DNA from: Spirosoma utsteinense
GTDB lineage: Bacteria > Bacteroidota > Bacteroidia > Cytophagales > Spirosomataceae
Direction: 5' to 3'
DNA length: 64,000 nt
NCBI RefSeq assembly: GCF_014282275.1
Contig: NZ_VFIA01000008.1
Span: 141,725-205,724 of the forward strand
In this document: positions 14,467 to 23,866 of the stretch, piece after piece
How the letters are laid out: each line of letters opens with the position of its first letter
Position numbering within the stretch: the stretch's first letter is position 1
The notes under the pieces: generated by a model
Databases searched by the model: none
What the model saw: only the letters and a program-made list of their open reading frames with translations
Told to the model about the DNA's origin: nothing
Position numbers and translations under genes: made by a program

Positions 14467-17400
14467 TGTCGGCTAACGAATCCGGCATCACAATCGATGT
14501 ATCTATGAACTGGTTATCCATTTTTCGATTCGAGTTCCGGTATCGCCGGAACCGTCCGGCAACCTATATTTTCTTTGTCCTGCTGCTGGGTATGAGCTTT
14601 GCCCTCGTCACAACAGACATGCTTAAGGGGCTGACAGGCGGGGCTATCAAAGACAATGCAACCGTTGTTATCAGCCGAATCAGCTTGATACTGTTTCTGA
14701 TGATGGGCGTTCTGATCAGTTCGGCCATTATGGGTGTGGCTGTCGTGCGCGACTTTGAACACCGTACCGATGCCCTGTTCTTTACCAAGCCCATCCAGCG
14801 GTGGGAGTACCTCACAGGCCGTTACCTGGGCGCCATGCTGCTGCTGCTGCTCACCCTGACGGCCATACCGTTGGGGCTGATGATGGGTGAGGCTGCCCCC
14901 TGGCGCGACGCCGACCGGCTGTTGCCATTCCGGCTATCTACTTACTGGCAACCTTATCTGGTCACTATTATCCCGAACGCACTCATCGTTGGCAGCATTT
15001 TCTTTACCGTTGGCGCGCTGAGCCGAAAAATGCTGGTCGTGTTCACGCAGGGCATGATTTTACTGATGCTCTACCTGATTTCCGGTTCACTCCTGAGCCA
15101 GATCGACCGGCGCGAAACGGCCGCACTGCTCGACCCATTCGGTATGCGGGCCATGGGCTACATTACGCAGTACTGGTCTATTGCGCAACAAAACCAGGCA
15201 CTGCTCCCCCTGGCTGGCCTATTCCTCTGGAACCGGCTGCTCTGGCTGGGCGTGGCAGCACTGGCAATGGCCGCTACCTATGTTTTCTTCTCCTACCAGC
15301 AGGCCCCCGGCTCATACGGCCGGAAGAAGACCGCAAAACAGGCCGAACGGGAGCTGGTGAACCTTCGTCCCGGTCAGGCGCTGCACCTTCCGCGTGTTAA
15401 GCGCAGTTATGGCGGCTGGACCTGGGTAGGCGATATGGGCCGACTGACCGTGTTTTACGCGAAGGTTGTAATGAACGATCTGCCGTTTCTGGCCCTCAGT
15501 ATTGGCGGGCTGGGTATGTTTCTGTTCTCGGCCATCGACAATGCGGGTGGCTGGTACGGCTCCCGGACCCTGCCAACGACCTACGTCATGCTCAGCAAGA
15601 TGAGCCTTTTCACGGGACTGTTCCTGTTCATTCTGATGGTCCTGTATGTAGGGGACCTGGTCTGGAAGGAGCGCGACGTGCGTATCAATCTCATTGAAGA
15701 TGCCCTCCCGGTACCGAACTGGGTGCCCTTGCTGAGTAAATACCTTGGCCTGGGACTGGCTTTTGGGGCCATGCTCACGGTAGCTATAGGACTGGGAGCG
15801 CTCATCCAGACTTTTCGGGGTGGCGCGTCGCTCATCGACTGGCGGGTCTACGCCACGAGCCTTTACGGCGAAACCCTGATGGGGCTGCTGATTTATATGC
15901 TGCTGGGCTTTTTCATCCACGTTATGGTGAACAACAAGTTTGCCGGTCATGGGCTCATGATCCTGTTCTTTGTGGCAACGGGTGTGCTGGCTTACCTGGG
16001 TGTAGAACATCGGTTGTTGCAGTTCAACTCCGCGTCGCTTGGGACGTATTCCGAAATGAACGGCTTCGGGCACTACGTTTCGCCCTTCTCCTGGATGAAC
16101 CTGTACTGGCTGGCCTTTGCGGTGCTGTTGTTTGCGGCTGCGGTCGTACTGTCGGTGCGGGGATCGGAGGAGCTGTTCAAGCTGCGGCTGCGTATCGGAC
16201 GGCACCAGCTAACGCGGCCCATTCTCACGTTCGGGCTGGCGGCATTGATCGTATTCGTGTCGAGTGGGTCGTATATCTATTACAACACCAATATTGAAAA
16301 CCGGTATCAGAACAGCAAAGAGAGCGAAGCCGAAAGTGCAACGTATGAGAAGACGCTGAAAAAATACGCGGCCCTGCCTCAACCCCGTATCACCGACGTG
16401 CGGGTTCAGGTCGACATATTCCCCGAAACGCGCGACTTCACCGCAACGGGCCGCTATGTGATGAAGAACAAAACGACGCAGCCCATTCGCCAGATTCACC
16501 TGCAAACCTACGGGGCCGATGAGATGCAGGTGAAGCAGCTGACGCTGTCGATGCCCAACCGGCTCGATGACCGTTACGCCAACGACTTCGACTACCGGAT
16601 GTTCCACCTCGACAAGCCACTAATGCCCGGCGACAGCCTGACACTCGATTTTAAACTGGCTTACCGCACCAAGGGATTCAGGAACGGGAATGATAATGTC
16701 GATATCGTTGAGAATGGCACGTTTTTCACCAACCAGTATTTCCCCGGCATTGGATACGACGACCGATACGAACTCGGCAGCGACGATACCCGCAAGAAAA
16801 ACGGCCTCAAACCGAAGGAGCGCATGCGGAGCATGACCGACCCGACTGGACTGCGCGAAGGCGTTTTTGGCGACGATGCCGACCAGATCCGGTTCGCGAC
16901 GACCATTAGTACGTCTCCCGACCAGATTGCCATAGCACCGGGGTATTTACAAAAGGAGTGGACAAAAGGAGGACGGCGGTATTTCAGCTACACGATGGAT
17001 GCCCCCATCACCAATTTCTATTCCATTGTATCGGCGCGGTATGCCGTCCGGAAGGAGTTATACAAAGGAAAAGGCGGTAATCCCGTCAACCTGGAAATAT
17101 ACTACCATCCCGGCCACGCCCGGAATCTGGACCGGATGATGCGCGGAATGAAAGCATCGCTGGACTACTACCAGACCAACTACGGCCCCTATCAGCATCG
17201 GCAACTGCGGATCATGGAGTTTCCACGCTACCGCAGCTATGCCCAGTCTTTTGCCAATACCATTCCCTTTGGCGAGAGTATGGGATTCGTGGCCGACATC
17301 GACGACAAAAAGGACATCGACATGCCGTTCTTCGTAACAGCGCACGAGGTAGCCCACCAGTGGTGGGGCCATCAGGTTACCGAAGCCAACGTGAAGGGAA

Positions 17401-18134
17401 GCGCCATGCTCTCGGAGTCGCTGGCCGAATACAGCGCACTGATGGTGATGAAACACCAGTCGACACCGGAGAAAATGCAGCAATTCCTGGAGCATGAGCT
17501 TGACTATTACCTCAGTGGCCGACATGGCGAAAGCAAGAAAGAGCAGCCCCTGACGATGTGCGAAAACCAGTCATATATCCATTACAACAAGGGATCGCAT
17601 GTGCTGTATGCGCTACAGGATCAGATTGGCGAAGACCGGCTTAACCAGGCGTTACAGACCTATCGTAACCGATGGAATATGGCAGAGGTCAGCAAAACCG
17701 GCATTTACCCCACGGCCCGTGACCTGACCGCCGAACTCCGGGCCGTAACGCCCGACAGCCTGCGCGGCCTGCTCGACGACTGGGTGAACGCCATTACGCT
17801 CTACGAACTAAAGACCGAAAAAGTAACGGTGAAGCCTGCCGGTAAGCAGTTTGTGGTAACGCTCGATGTATCGGCCGCGAAGGTACGGGCCGACAGCCTC
17901 GGTAACGAGCAGGCCCGGCCGCTGAACGAGTGGATGTGGGTAGGGGTTTATGCCCCCAAACCAAAAGACAGCGCCGGAACCGATAAACTGCTGTACTACC
18001 AGCGGCACCGGATCACCAGGGCAAAACAACAGATTACCGTACGCGTCGATCAGAAACCCGACCGCGCCGGTATCGATCCACTCAATCTGCTCATCGACCG
18101 CCACCCGGGTGATAATGTGAAAGCGATAGAATAG
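14466..18134 (+). CDS. ABC permease fused to M1-family metallopeptidase
   Basis: A 1222-aa protein. The N-terminal half (about 1-600) has twelve or so hydrophobic segments typical of an ABC-2 type permease. The C-terminal half is an M1 aminopeptidase-like domain with zinc motif HEVAHQWWGH near residue 960 and the downstream Glu in LSESLAEY. ATG 14466 overlaps the ATPase stop; an alternative start is ATG 14505 (MNWLSIF). The fusion is a known Bacteroidota architecture, usually of unassigned function. The peptidase probably faces outwards, where it could act on exported peptides. Placement beside a bacteriocin-like locus with a shared regulatory site makes peptide resistance a reasonable idea. 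Confidence 0.88.
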   Translation: MSANESGITIDVSMNWLSIFRFEFRYRRNRPATYIFFVLLLGMSFALVTTDMLKGLTGGAIKDNATVVISRISLILFLMMGVLISSAIMGVAVVRDFEHRTDALFFTKPIQRWEYLTGRYLGAMLLLLLTLTAIPLGLMMGEAAPWRDADRLLPFRLSTYWQPYLVTIIPNALIVGSIFFTVGALSRKMLVVFTQGMILLMLYLISGSLLSQIDRRETAALLDPFGMRAMGYITQYWSIAQQNQALLPLAGLFLWNRLLWLGVAALAMAATYVFFSYQQAPGSYGRKKTAKQAERELVNLRPGQALHLPRVKRSYGGWTWVGDMGRLTVFYAKVVMNDLPFLALSIGGLGMFLFSAIDNAGGWYGSRTLPTTYVMLSKMSLFTGLFLFILMVLYVGDLVWKERDVRINLIEDALPVPNWVPLLSKYLGLGLAFGAMLTVAIGLGALIQTFRGGASLIDWRVYATSLYGETLMGLLIYMLLGFFIHVMVNNKFAGHGLMILFFVATGVLAYLGVEHRLLQFNSASLGTYSEMNGFGHYVSPFSWMNLYWLAFAVLLFAAAVVLSVRGSEELFKLRLRIGRHQLTRPILTFGLAALIVFVSSGSYIYYNTNIENRYQNSKESEAESATYEKTLKKYAALPQPRITDVRVQVDIFPETRDFTATGRYVMKNKTTQPIRQIHLQTYGADEMQVKQLTLSMPNRLDDRYANDFDYRMFHLDKPLMPGDSLTLDFKLAYRTKGFRNGNDNVDIVENGTFFTNQYFPGIGYDDRYELGSDDTRKKNGLKPKERMRSMTDPTGLREGVFGDDADQIRFATTISTSPDQIAIAPGYLQKEWTKGGRRYFSYTMDAPITNFYSIVSARYAVRKELYKGKGGNPVNLEIYYHPGHARNLDRMMRGMKASLDYYQTNYGPYQHRQLRIMEFPRYRSYAQSFANTIPFGESMGFVADIDDKKDIDMPFFVTAHEVAHQWWGHQVTEANVKGSAMLSESLAEYSALMVMKHQSTPEKMQQFLEHELDYYLSGRHGESKKEQPLTMCENQSYIHYNKGSHVLYALQDQIGEDRLNQALQTYRNRWNMAEVSKTGIYPTARDLTAELRAVTPDSLRGLLDDWVNAITLYELKTEKVTVKPAGKQFVVTLDVSAAKVRADSLGNEQARPLNEWMWVGVYAPKPKDSAGTDKLLYYQRHRITRAKQQITVRVDQKPDRAGIDPLNLLIDRHPGDNVKAIE

Positions 18135-18155
18135 CCGATCTGGTCAGCTAAAACG

Positions 18156-18200
18156 AGGGGGTCCGATAAATGAAGATATTATTCATTTATCGGACCCCCT
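18156..18200. terminator. Bidirectional terminator between convergent genes
   Basis: Perfect 19-bp arms (18156-18174 and 18182-18200) with a 7-nt loop, lying between the plus-strand permease fusion (stop 18134) and the minus-strand sugar kinase (stop 18220). T/A-rich flanks on both sides suit use in both directions. Confidence 0.8.
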
Positions 18201-18219
18201 TATTCTGAGTCGTTTGGAT

Positions 18220-19137
18220 CTATTCCAGTCCAAACGCCGATAGTTTCACGAATTCGCTCACCCGCGCCTGAATCTCGTCCTTTGTCAGATTCATGATCCG
18301 CTCGGCACCGAACTTCTCGACGCAGAACGACGCCATAGCCGACCCGTAAATGATAGCCCGCTTCATATTCTCGAACGACACGTCGTCGGTTTTAGCCAGG
18401 TGTCCGATGAAACCACCGGCAAACGTATCGCCCGCACCAGTTGGATCGAATACTTCGGCCAGGGGCAGCGCCGGGGCAAAGAAAATCTGGCCCTCATGGA
18501 ACAGCAGCGCCCCGTGCTCGCCCTTCTTGATAATAACCGTTTTGGGCCCCATCTCACGAATTTTGGCGGCTGCCGTTACCAGCGCATACTGGCCGGTTAG
18601 CTGGCGCGCTTCTTCGTCATTCACGACCAGCACATCGACCAGGGGCAGGAGCCCCATCAGATCGGGCCGGGCTATCTCGATCCAGAGGTTCATCGTATCC
18701 AGCACGATCAGCTTAGGCCGGGTGTGAAGCCGCTCGATCACCATCCGCTGAATGGCGGGGGCGGTATTTCCCAACATCAGGTACTGGCAGTTCTGGTACG
18801 ATTCGGGAATGACCGGGTCGAAGTTTTCCATCACATTCAACTGCACCTCTACCGTATCGCGGGTGTTCATATCGTTATGGTACTTCCCCGACCAGAAGAA
18901 CGTTTTCTCGCCCTGCCGAATCTCCAGTCCCTCGGTGTTGACGCCGTGCTGGTTCAGGTCATCGATCATCGATTGCGGAAAATCATCGCCCACAACGGCT
19001 ACCAGGTTGTTGCCTTCGGTGAAATACGATGCCGACAGCGTAATGTAGGTGGCGGCACCGCCAATGATCTTGTCGGTCTTGCCGAAGGGGGTCTCCAGCG
19101 CGTCGAACGCCACGGAACCAATAGTTAATAAGCTCAT
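18220..19137 (-). CDS. PfkB-family carbohydrate/nucleoside kinase
   Basis: A 305-aa ribokinase-fold kinase. The C-terminal PfkB signature FDPTGAGDTFAGGFIGHLA (about 233-251) carries the catalytic Asp and anion hole. The N-terminus has GSVAFDALETPFGKTDKIIG, and the region IGGAATYITLSA is the substrate-binding Gly-rich start. Family members phosphorylate sugars or nucleosides. The specificity cannot be told from sequence alone. It is transcribed alone, with a palindromic repeat element (19184-19286) in its upstream region. Confidence 0.9.
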   Translation of the reverse strand: MSLLTIGSVAFDALETPFGKTDKIIGGAATYITLSASYFTEGNNLVAVVGDDFPQSMIDDLNQHGVNTEGLEIRQGEKTFFWSGKYHNDMNTRDTVEVQLNVMENFDPVIPESYQNCQYLMLGNTAPAIQRMVIERLHTRPKLIVLDTMNLWIEIARPDLMGLLPLVDVLVVNDEEARQLTGQYALVTAAAKIREMGPKTVIIKKGEHGALLFHEGQIFFAPALPLAEVFDPTGAGDTFAGGFIGHLAKTDDVSFENMKRAIIYGSAMASFCVEKFGAERIMNLTKDEIQARVSEFVKLSAFGLE

Positions 19138-19183
19138 TTTCAGTAAGTAAGCAGAATTAAATTACATTGTTTTCAATCGGTGA

Positions 19184-19286
19184 TTTGTCATTCCGAGGAA
19201 CGAGGAATCTTCGGATAAGTGTGGTTTTACTGGCCATTTCCGAAGATTCCTCGTTCCTCGGACCGGGTGGCCGGAGCCATGACAAA
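19184..19286. repeat. Palindromic REP/MITE-like element
   Basis: A 103-bp palindromic unit. The ends are 8-bp inverted repeats TTTGTCAT (19184-19191) and ATGACAAA (19279-19286). Inside lie perfect 22-bp arms (19193-19214 and 19240-19261) based on CCGAGGAACGAGGAATCTTC. It sits between the starts of a PfkB kinase (19137) and the stop of the next minus-strand gene (19392). It contains no open frame. The design suggests a small mobile or REP-type repeat with more copies elsewhere in the genome. Confidence 0.7.
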
Positions 19287-19391
19287 CTACTCATCAAAAA
19301 TATCTCGATCTAACTCTGCGTGACTACTTAATCTGTAGTTTGCAAAATTTGTGACTGGCACACCTAATCTGTGGCTATTCACCAAACCCAT

Positions 19392-20591
19392 TTATTTCTT
19401 CCGCCCAATGACCGGGCAGCGCTTGAACGGCTTCGTCCGGTCAAATAGATAACGATAGGTAACGTGGGTTTTAACGATGGTTGACCCCAGCTGGCTCACA
19501 AATCGCACCATGATCGGATTGAAATCGCCCACCCAGTTCATTTCCAGCTCGTCATACTGGAACGCCGGATTCGTGGCCGCTTCGTGGGGCATCCGCAGCG
19601 CAATAGCGGCTTCCAGCCCTTTACCCTGATGGGCCGGGGCTACACCAAATACCACCCCAAAGGCTTTATGGTTGGTTTTCCGGATCACCATATGCCAAAG
19701 GAACTTCAGCTTGCCAACGAGGTCGAGCTTGCCGTTCACGTGCTTGAAAACCTGGTTCAGCTCAGGCAGGCAAACGAAGAATGCCACGGGCTCTTCGCCA
19801 TGATAGGCAAAGTAAATGATCTTTTCGTCGATGACCGGTTTGAGCTTTTTCATCAGCAGCTGCGCCTGGTCGGCCGACATTTCCATGACGCCACTGTGTC
19901 CACCCCAGGCCGCATTGTAAATATGACGCAGTTCCTGGGCCGCTTCGGGCAGCCGTTTCTTATCGAGCGTCCGGAAGCTGTATTCCGGGTTTTCGTACAC
20001 GCGCTTCGCCCGGTCTTTCACCGTCTGCGACATACTGGTCAGCTTATCCCAGGTGGTCGGAATCCCGAACGTAAATTGCTTGAAGTAGTCCTGAAAGCCG
20101 TAGTTCTCGAAAAGCGGAATGTAATATGGCTTCGTGTAGGGCATACAATAGTTAGGCTCCCGGTCGAAACCTTCGAACAGTAATCCCCACCAGCGATCGC
20201 GGTCGCCGAAGTTGACGGGGCCATCCATTGCTTCCATACCCCGGCTCTGGAGCCAGGCTTTGCCCGCATCGAAGAGGGCGGCAGCGGCTAACGGATCATC
20301 GATACACTCGAAAAAGCCCAGTCCACCCGTTGGCTGGTCGTTGTCGAGGGTAGCAATTTCACGATCTACGAAAGCGGCTATCCGCCCGATAGTCTCTTTC
20401 TTGTCGTTCAGTAATAAATACTGTACGCATTCCCCGTTGGAAAACCGTTTGTTACGGGCCGGGTCGAAAACCTCCTCTACATCCGTATCCAACGGCCGGA
20501 TCCAATACGTATCGTTCCGGTAAAGCCGAACGGGAAACTGAATAAATTCGCTCTGATATGTGGCGTTTGTGCCAACCTCAACTACCTGCAT
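19392..20591 (-). CDS. GNAT-fold acyltransferase-like conserved protein
   Basis: A protein of 399 aa from ATG 20591 (MQVVEVGTNATYQSEFIQFP). The longer frame upstream runs through a palindrome and is rejected. The second half contains IIYFAYHGEEPVAFFVCLPEL and FGVVFGVAPAHQGKGLEAAI, the latter close to the acetyl-CoA loop (Q/RxxGxG/A) of GNAT enzymes. The first half (FPVRLYRNDTYWIRPL, MDGPVNFGDRDRWWGLLF) is conserved in Bacteroidota proteins of unknown substrate. It is probably a cytosolic N-acyltransferase. No partner gene is evident. Confidence 0.75.
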   Translation of the reverse strand: MQVVEVGTNATYQSEFIQFPVRLYRNDTYWIRPLDTDVEEVFDPARNKRFSNGECVQYLLLNDKKETIGRIAAFVDREIATLDNDQPTGGLGFFECIDDPLAAAALFDAGKAWLQSRGMEAMDGPVNFGDRDRWWGLLFEGFDREPNYCMPYTKPYYIPLFENYGFQDYFKQFTFGIPTTWDKLTSMSQTVKDRAKRVYENPEYSFRTLDKKRLPEAAQELRHIYNAAWGGHSGVMEMSADQAQLLMKKLKPVIDEKIIYFAYHGEEPVAFFVCLPELNQVFKHVNGKLDLVGKLKFLWHMVIRKTNHKAFGVVFGVAPAHQGKGLEAAIALRMPHEAATNPAFQYDELEMNWVGDFNPIMVRFVSQLGSTIVKTHVTYRYLFDRTKPFKRCPVIGRKK

Positions 20592-20653
20592 CCGGACATT
20601 ACATAAATTGGGTGCGAATATAGCCAAAACCAGTGGGGTGTTTGACCGTTGAC

Positions 20654-20710
20654 GTTTGGAGTTTGTACTTTGCCAGCGTTCCAAACGCTGGCAAAGTACA
20701 AACTCCAAAC
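20654..20710. repeat. Perfect 26-bp inverted repeat between divergent genes
   Basis: Arms 20654-20679 and 20685-20710 are perfectly complementary around a 5-nt loop. The element lies between two divergent starts (20591 minus, 20821 plus), so it is not a normal terminator. It is more likely a dispersed palindromic repeat or an insertion remnant. Confidence 0.7.
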
Positions 20711-20820
20711 ACCAGCCTGCGGTAAACATCGCCGTTTTCCGTCATACAATCCGTAACTTGCGGCCTGTAGATTTCACGAATTCCTGCCGATTCAGTTCGG
20801 CGCTTTGTCTGCCACCTGTA

Positions 20821-22311
20821 ATGACACAACCGCTTAAGTTATACAACACCCTTTCCCGCAAAAAAGAACTGTTCGAACCGCTCAGCCCGCCCTATGTAGG
20901 CATGTATGTATGCGGACCAACGGTTTATAACTACGTTCACCTCGGCAACGTACGTACGTTCCTGACCTTCGACACGCTGTACCGCTATCTGACGTTCATT
21001 GGCTACAAAGTCCGCTACGTGCGTAACCTCACCGATGTGGGCCACCTCGTTGGTGACGGTGACGAAGGCGAAGACAAGATCGGGCGAATGGCCAAACTCG
21101 AAAAAGTAGAGCCTATGGAAATTGTTCAGCGGTTTACCAACGATTTCCACACCGTAATGGCGCAGTTCAACGCCATCCCGCCGAGCATAGAGCCTACTGC
21201 CACCGGGCATATGGTCGAACAGATCGAAGCGGTACAGACCCTGCTCGACAAAGGTCTGGCCTATGAATCCAATGGGTCTGTTTATTTCGATATCGATACC
21301 TATAACAAACGGGGAGGCAACTACGGCAAACTCTCGGGCCGTATTCTTGACGATCTGCTGAACGAAACCCGGGACCTCGACGGCCAGTCGGAGAAGCGCA
21401 GTCCGCTCGATTTTGCGCTCTGGAAACGGGCCGCCCCCGAACACCTCATGCGCTGGAACTCGCCCTGGAGCCCGGGCTTCCCCGGCTGGCACTTGGAGTG
21501 TACCTGCATGAGTACCAAATACCTGGGTAAGCAGTTCGATATTCACGGGGGCGGCATGGACCTGAAATTTCCGCACCACGAATGCGAAATTGCCCAGGGC
21601 GACGGCCTCACGGGCCACGACCCGGTCCGGTACTGGATGCACTCGAACATGCTGACCGTAAATGGCCAGAAAATGTCGAAGTCGCTAGGCAACTCGTTCC
21701 TGCCGTCGGAGCTGTTTGCGGGTAGCCACTACCTGCTGGAGCAGCCCTACAGCCCCATGACCGTGCGCTTCTTTATGTTGCAGTCGCACTACCGCAGCAC
21801 GCTCGATTTTTCCAACGATGCGCTGAAGGCGGCTCAGAAAGGATACCGGCGTTTGGCTAACGGACTCCGGGTCATTAAGCAGATGACCTACCAGGCCGAC
21901 GAGACTGTAACGGCCGATACGAGTAAGCAGGAAGACGTCCGCAAGGCGGTCCAGCAGTTTTACGAAGCGCTGAACGACGACCTGAATACAGCAGTAGGCA
22001 TCGCTCAGCTGTTTACCCTGTTAAAATACGTTAATATGCTGTATCTGAACCAGATCCAGCCTGCGTCGCTGGGGGAAGACGTATTTACTTTGCTGAAAGA
22101 TTCGTTCATTACCTACATGCAGGACGTGCTGGGGCTAACCGAAGAAGGTAACGACAACCAGCCTGTGCTCGAAGGTTTACTGACCCTCTATCGCGAGTAT
22201 AAGGAGCAACGCCAATATGACAAAGTCGACCAGATCCGTTCCTACTTCAAAGCGCAGGGCCTGGCCATCAAAGACATGAAGCACCAGATCGACTGGGCAT
22301 ACGAAGAATAA
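20821..22311 (+). CDS. cysS: Cysteinyl-tRNA synthetase
   Basis: A 496-aa class I synthetase that charges tRNA-Cys in the cytosol. ATG 20821 ([15 protein letters not shown]) is chosen over an earlier in-frame start inside a palindrome. The N-terminal catalytic motif is [16 protein letters not shown] (HIGH equivalent HLGN, zinc Cys in CGPT). More zinc ligands are in [13 protein letters not shown] and [10 protein letters not shown], and the KMSKS loop is KMSKSLGN. The C-terminal DALR-type helix bundle and length are normal. Confidence 0.97.
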   Translation: MTQPLKLYNTLSRKKELFEPLSPPYVGMYVCGPTVYNYVHLGNVRTFLTFDTLYRYLTFIGYKVRYVRNLTDVGHLVGDGDEGEDKIGRMAKLEKVEPMEIVQRFTNDFHTVMAQFNAIPPSIEPTATGHMVEQIEAVQTLLDKGLAYESNGSVYFDIDTYNKRGGNYGKLSGRILDDLLNETRDLDGQSEKRSPLDFALWKRAAPEHLMRWNSPWSPGFPGWHLECTCMSTKYLGKQFDIHGGGMDLKFPHHECEIAQGDGLTGHDPVRYWMHSNMLTVNGQKMSKSLGNSFLPSELFAGSHYLLEQPYSPMTVRFFMLQSHYRSTLDFSNDALKAAQKGYRRLANGLRVIKQMTYQADETVTADTSKQEDVRKAVQQFYEALNDDLNTAVGIAQLFTLLKYVNMLYLNQIQPASLGEDVFTLLKDSFITYMQDVLGLTEEGNDNQPVLEGLLTLYREYKEQRQYDKVDQIRSYFKAQGLAIKDMKHQIDWAYEE

Positions 22312-22401
22312 AAACCGGGGCTCTCTCCATTCGGTTGTCAACAAGTTGGTTCGCCCGGCGGTGATGGCCTTAAACGAACCAAGTCAACAACTTATCACCC
22401 A

Positions 22402-23433
22402 ATGACCAAGTATTTCGTCTCCTTAATTGTGCTGGCCCTGACCGCTGGTTCCTGTAAAGAAAAGTCGAGCCAGAGCGACACGACCCAAACAACCAACCAG
22501 CCGCCCATGGTCACAGCCCCGGCGTTCAATGCCGACTCCGCCTACGCGTTCATTGACCGGCAGGTTGCGTTCGGACCGCGCGTTCCCAACACGCCCGCCC
22601 ATGTTCAGACAGGCAATTATTTGGCCGCAAAATTGAAAGAATTCGGCTGTACAGTAACAGAGCAGACGTTTGTGGCTACCACGTGGGATGGCAAAAAACT
22701 GAACGCCCGCAATATAATCGGCAGTATCAACCCCCAAGCTACCAAGCGAATATTATTGGCGTCGCACTGGGATTCGCGCCCGGTAGCCGATAATGATACC
22801 GACAAGGCTGATCAGAAAAAACCAGTTACCGCGGCTAACGATGGTGCTAGTGGCGTTGGGGTTCTTCTCGAACTAGCTCGTACTATTCAACAGGCACAGA
22901 AAAAACCATCGGTTGGCATCGACCTTGTTTTTTTCGATGCTGAAGACTGGGGTAATGGCGAAAAGGCAGCGGGGGATACGAAAGATGGTCTTACCGTAGG
23001 CGGTCAACCTATTGACTTTATTGGGTTCTGCCTGGGGTCACGCTACTGGTCAAAAAATCCCCACAAACCGGGCTATTCGGCTTATTACGGTATTTTACTG
23101 GACATGGTAGGTGCTAAAGGAGCAACATTTGCCAAAGAAGGGTACTCACAGCAGTTAGCGCCCAGTGTGGTCAACACCGTTTGGCAAACTGCCAGCCGGG
23201 CAGGTTACAGCCAGTTCTTCGTGGACCAGCCAGGTGGTCCTATTACAGACGATCACCTGGCCCCTAATCTGATTGCTAAAGTGCCGATGATCGACATTAT
23301 TCATACAAATATCAACTCAGGTGGCTTTTTCGAAGCCTGGCACACGGCCGATGATAACATGAGCTATATCGACCGAACTACGCTCAAAGCCGTTGGCCAA
23401 ACACTGACCCAGGTACTTTATAACGAAGAATGA
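22402..23433 (+). CDS. M28-family zinc peptidase lipoprotein / glutaminyl cyclase-like
   Basis: A 343-aa protein with a lipoprotein signal (MTKYFVSLIVLALTAGSC, Cys18). The M28 fold shows LLASHWDSRPVADND (metal His/Asp), AANDGASGVGVLLELA, LVFFDAEDWG and DDHLAP. The sequence is close to the glutaminyl-peptide cyclotransferase branch of M28 as well as to aminopeptidases, so the reaction is uncertain. It should act in the periplasm or on the outer membrane. The stop overlaps the next gene (ATGA). Confidence 0.87.
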   Translation: MTKYFVSLIVLALTAGSCKEKSSQSDTTQTTNQPPMVTAPAFNADSAYAFIDRQVAFGPRVPNTPAHVQTGNYLAAKLKEFGCTVTEQTFVATTWDGKKLNARNIIGSINPQATKRILLASHWDSRPVADNDTDKADQKKPVTAANDGASGVGVLLELARTIQQAQKKPSVGIDLVFFDAEDWGNGEKAAGDTKDGLTVGGQPIDFIGFCLGSRYWSKNPHKPGYSAYYGILLDMVGAKGATFAKEGYSQQLAPSVVNTVWQTASRAGYSQFFVDQPGGPITDDHLAPNLIAKVPMIDIIHTNINSGGFFEAWHTADDNMSYIDRTTLKAVGQTLTQVLYNEE

Positions 23434-23861
23434 AAACCAACCGCGTGAAGGTTTATAGCAAGTATACGGCCTGCCTGAAACAAGTTGTGCTAGCAGGGTC
23501 TCTTTTGACGCTGAACCTACTGTCGTGCAGCCCGCCACCTGATACGTTCGGTAAACTCGACCTGAAAAAATGGCGGGGCGACCGGGGCGGCTGCAATGGC
23601 GTTCGGACTACCCTTATTCCTGCCTTCAAAGCTGAGATCCAGAACTTGAAAGGGAATTCAGCCAATACCATCGGCGAACTACTCGGTCGGCCCGATATCA
23701 ACCAGATTGCCGATCGGAACCAGAAATTTTATATCTACTTTCTGGAAAAAGGCACCCACTGCGACAAACCCAGCGAGAAATCGAATAGCCCGTCGGTCGC
23801 CATCCGCATGAGTGCTATCGGCCTGGCTACCGAAATTACGTTCCAGGACGGTACTCCGTGA
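23430..23861 (+). CDS. Hypothetical lipoprotein
   Basis: A 143-aa protein with an extended N-region and a lipobox LLTLNLLSC (Cys about 33). The mature part has no recognised domain. It contains WRGDRGGCNG and GTHCDKPS, suggesting a disulfide, and a conserved-looking NTIGELLGRPD segment that resembles small outer-membrane assembly lipoproteins. It is translationally coupled to the M28 peptidase by a 4-bp overlap and ends 5 bp before the convergent nadD gene. Confidence 0.7.
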   Translation: MKTNRVKVYSKYTACLKQVVLAGSLLTLNLLSCSPPPDTFGKLDLKKWRGDRGGCNGVRTTLIPAFKAEIQNLKGNSANTIGELLGRPDINQIADRNQKFYIYFLEKGTHCDKPSEKSNSPSVAIRMSAIGLATEITFQDGTP

Positions 23862-23866
23862 CATGG

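Noticed and set aside
19392..20729. Longer start of the GNAT-like gene at 20729
   Set aside because: The extension runs through the 26-bp palindrome and into the cysS leader. ATG 20591 begins the conserved protein.
20656..20820. Upstream extension of cysS from 20656
   Set aside because: It is encoded by the palindrome and has no family similarity. The conserved CysS N-terminus begins at 20821.
22343..22394. TTGGTTCG/CGAACCAA inverted repeat after cysS as a riboswitch
   Set aside because: A short imperfect stem without conserved riboswitch features. At most a weak terminator.
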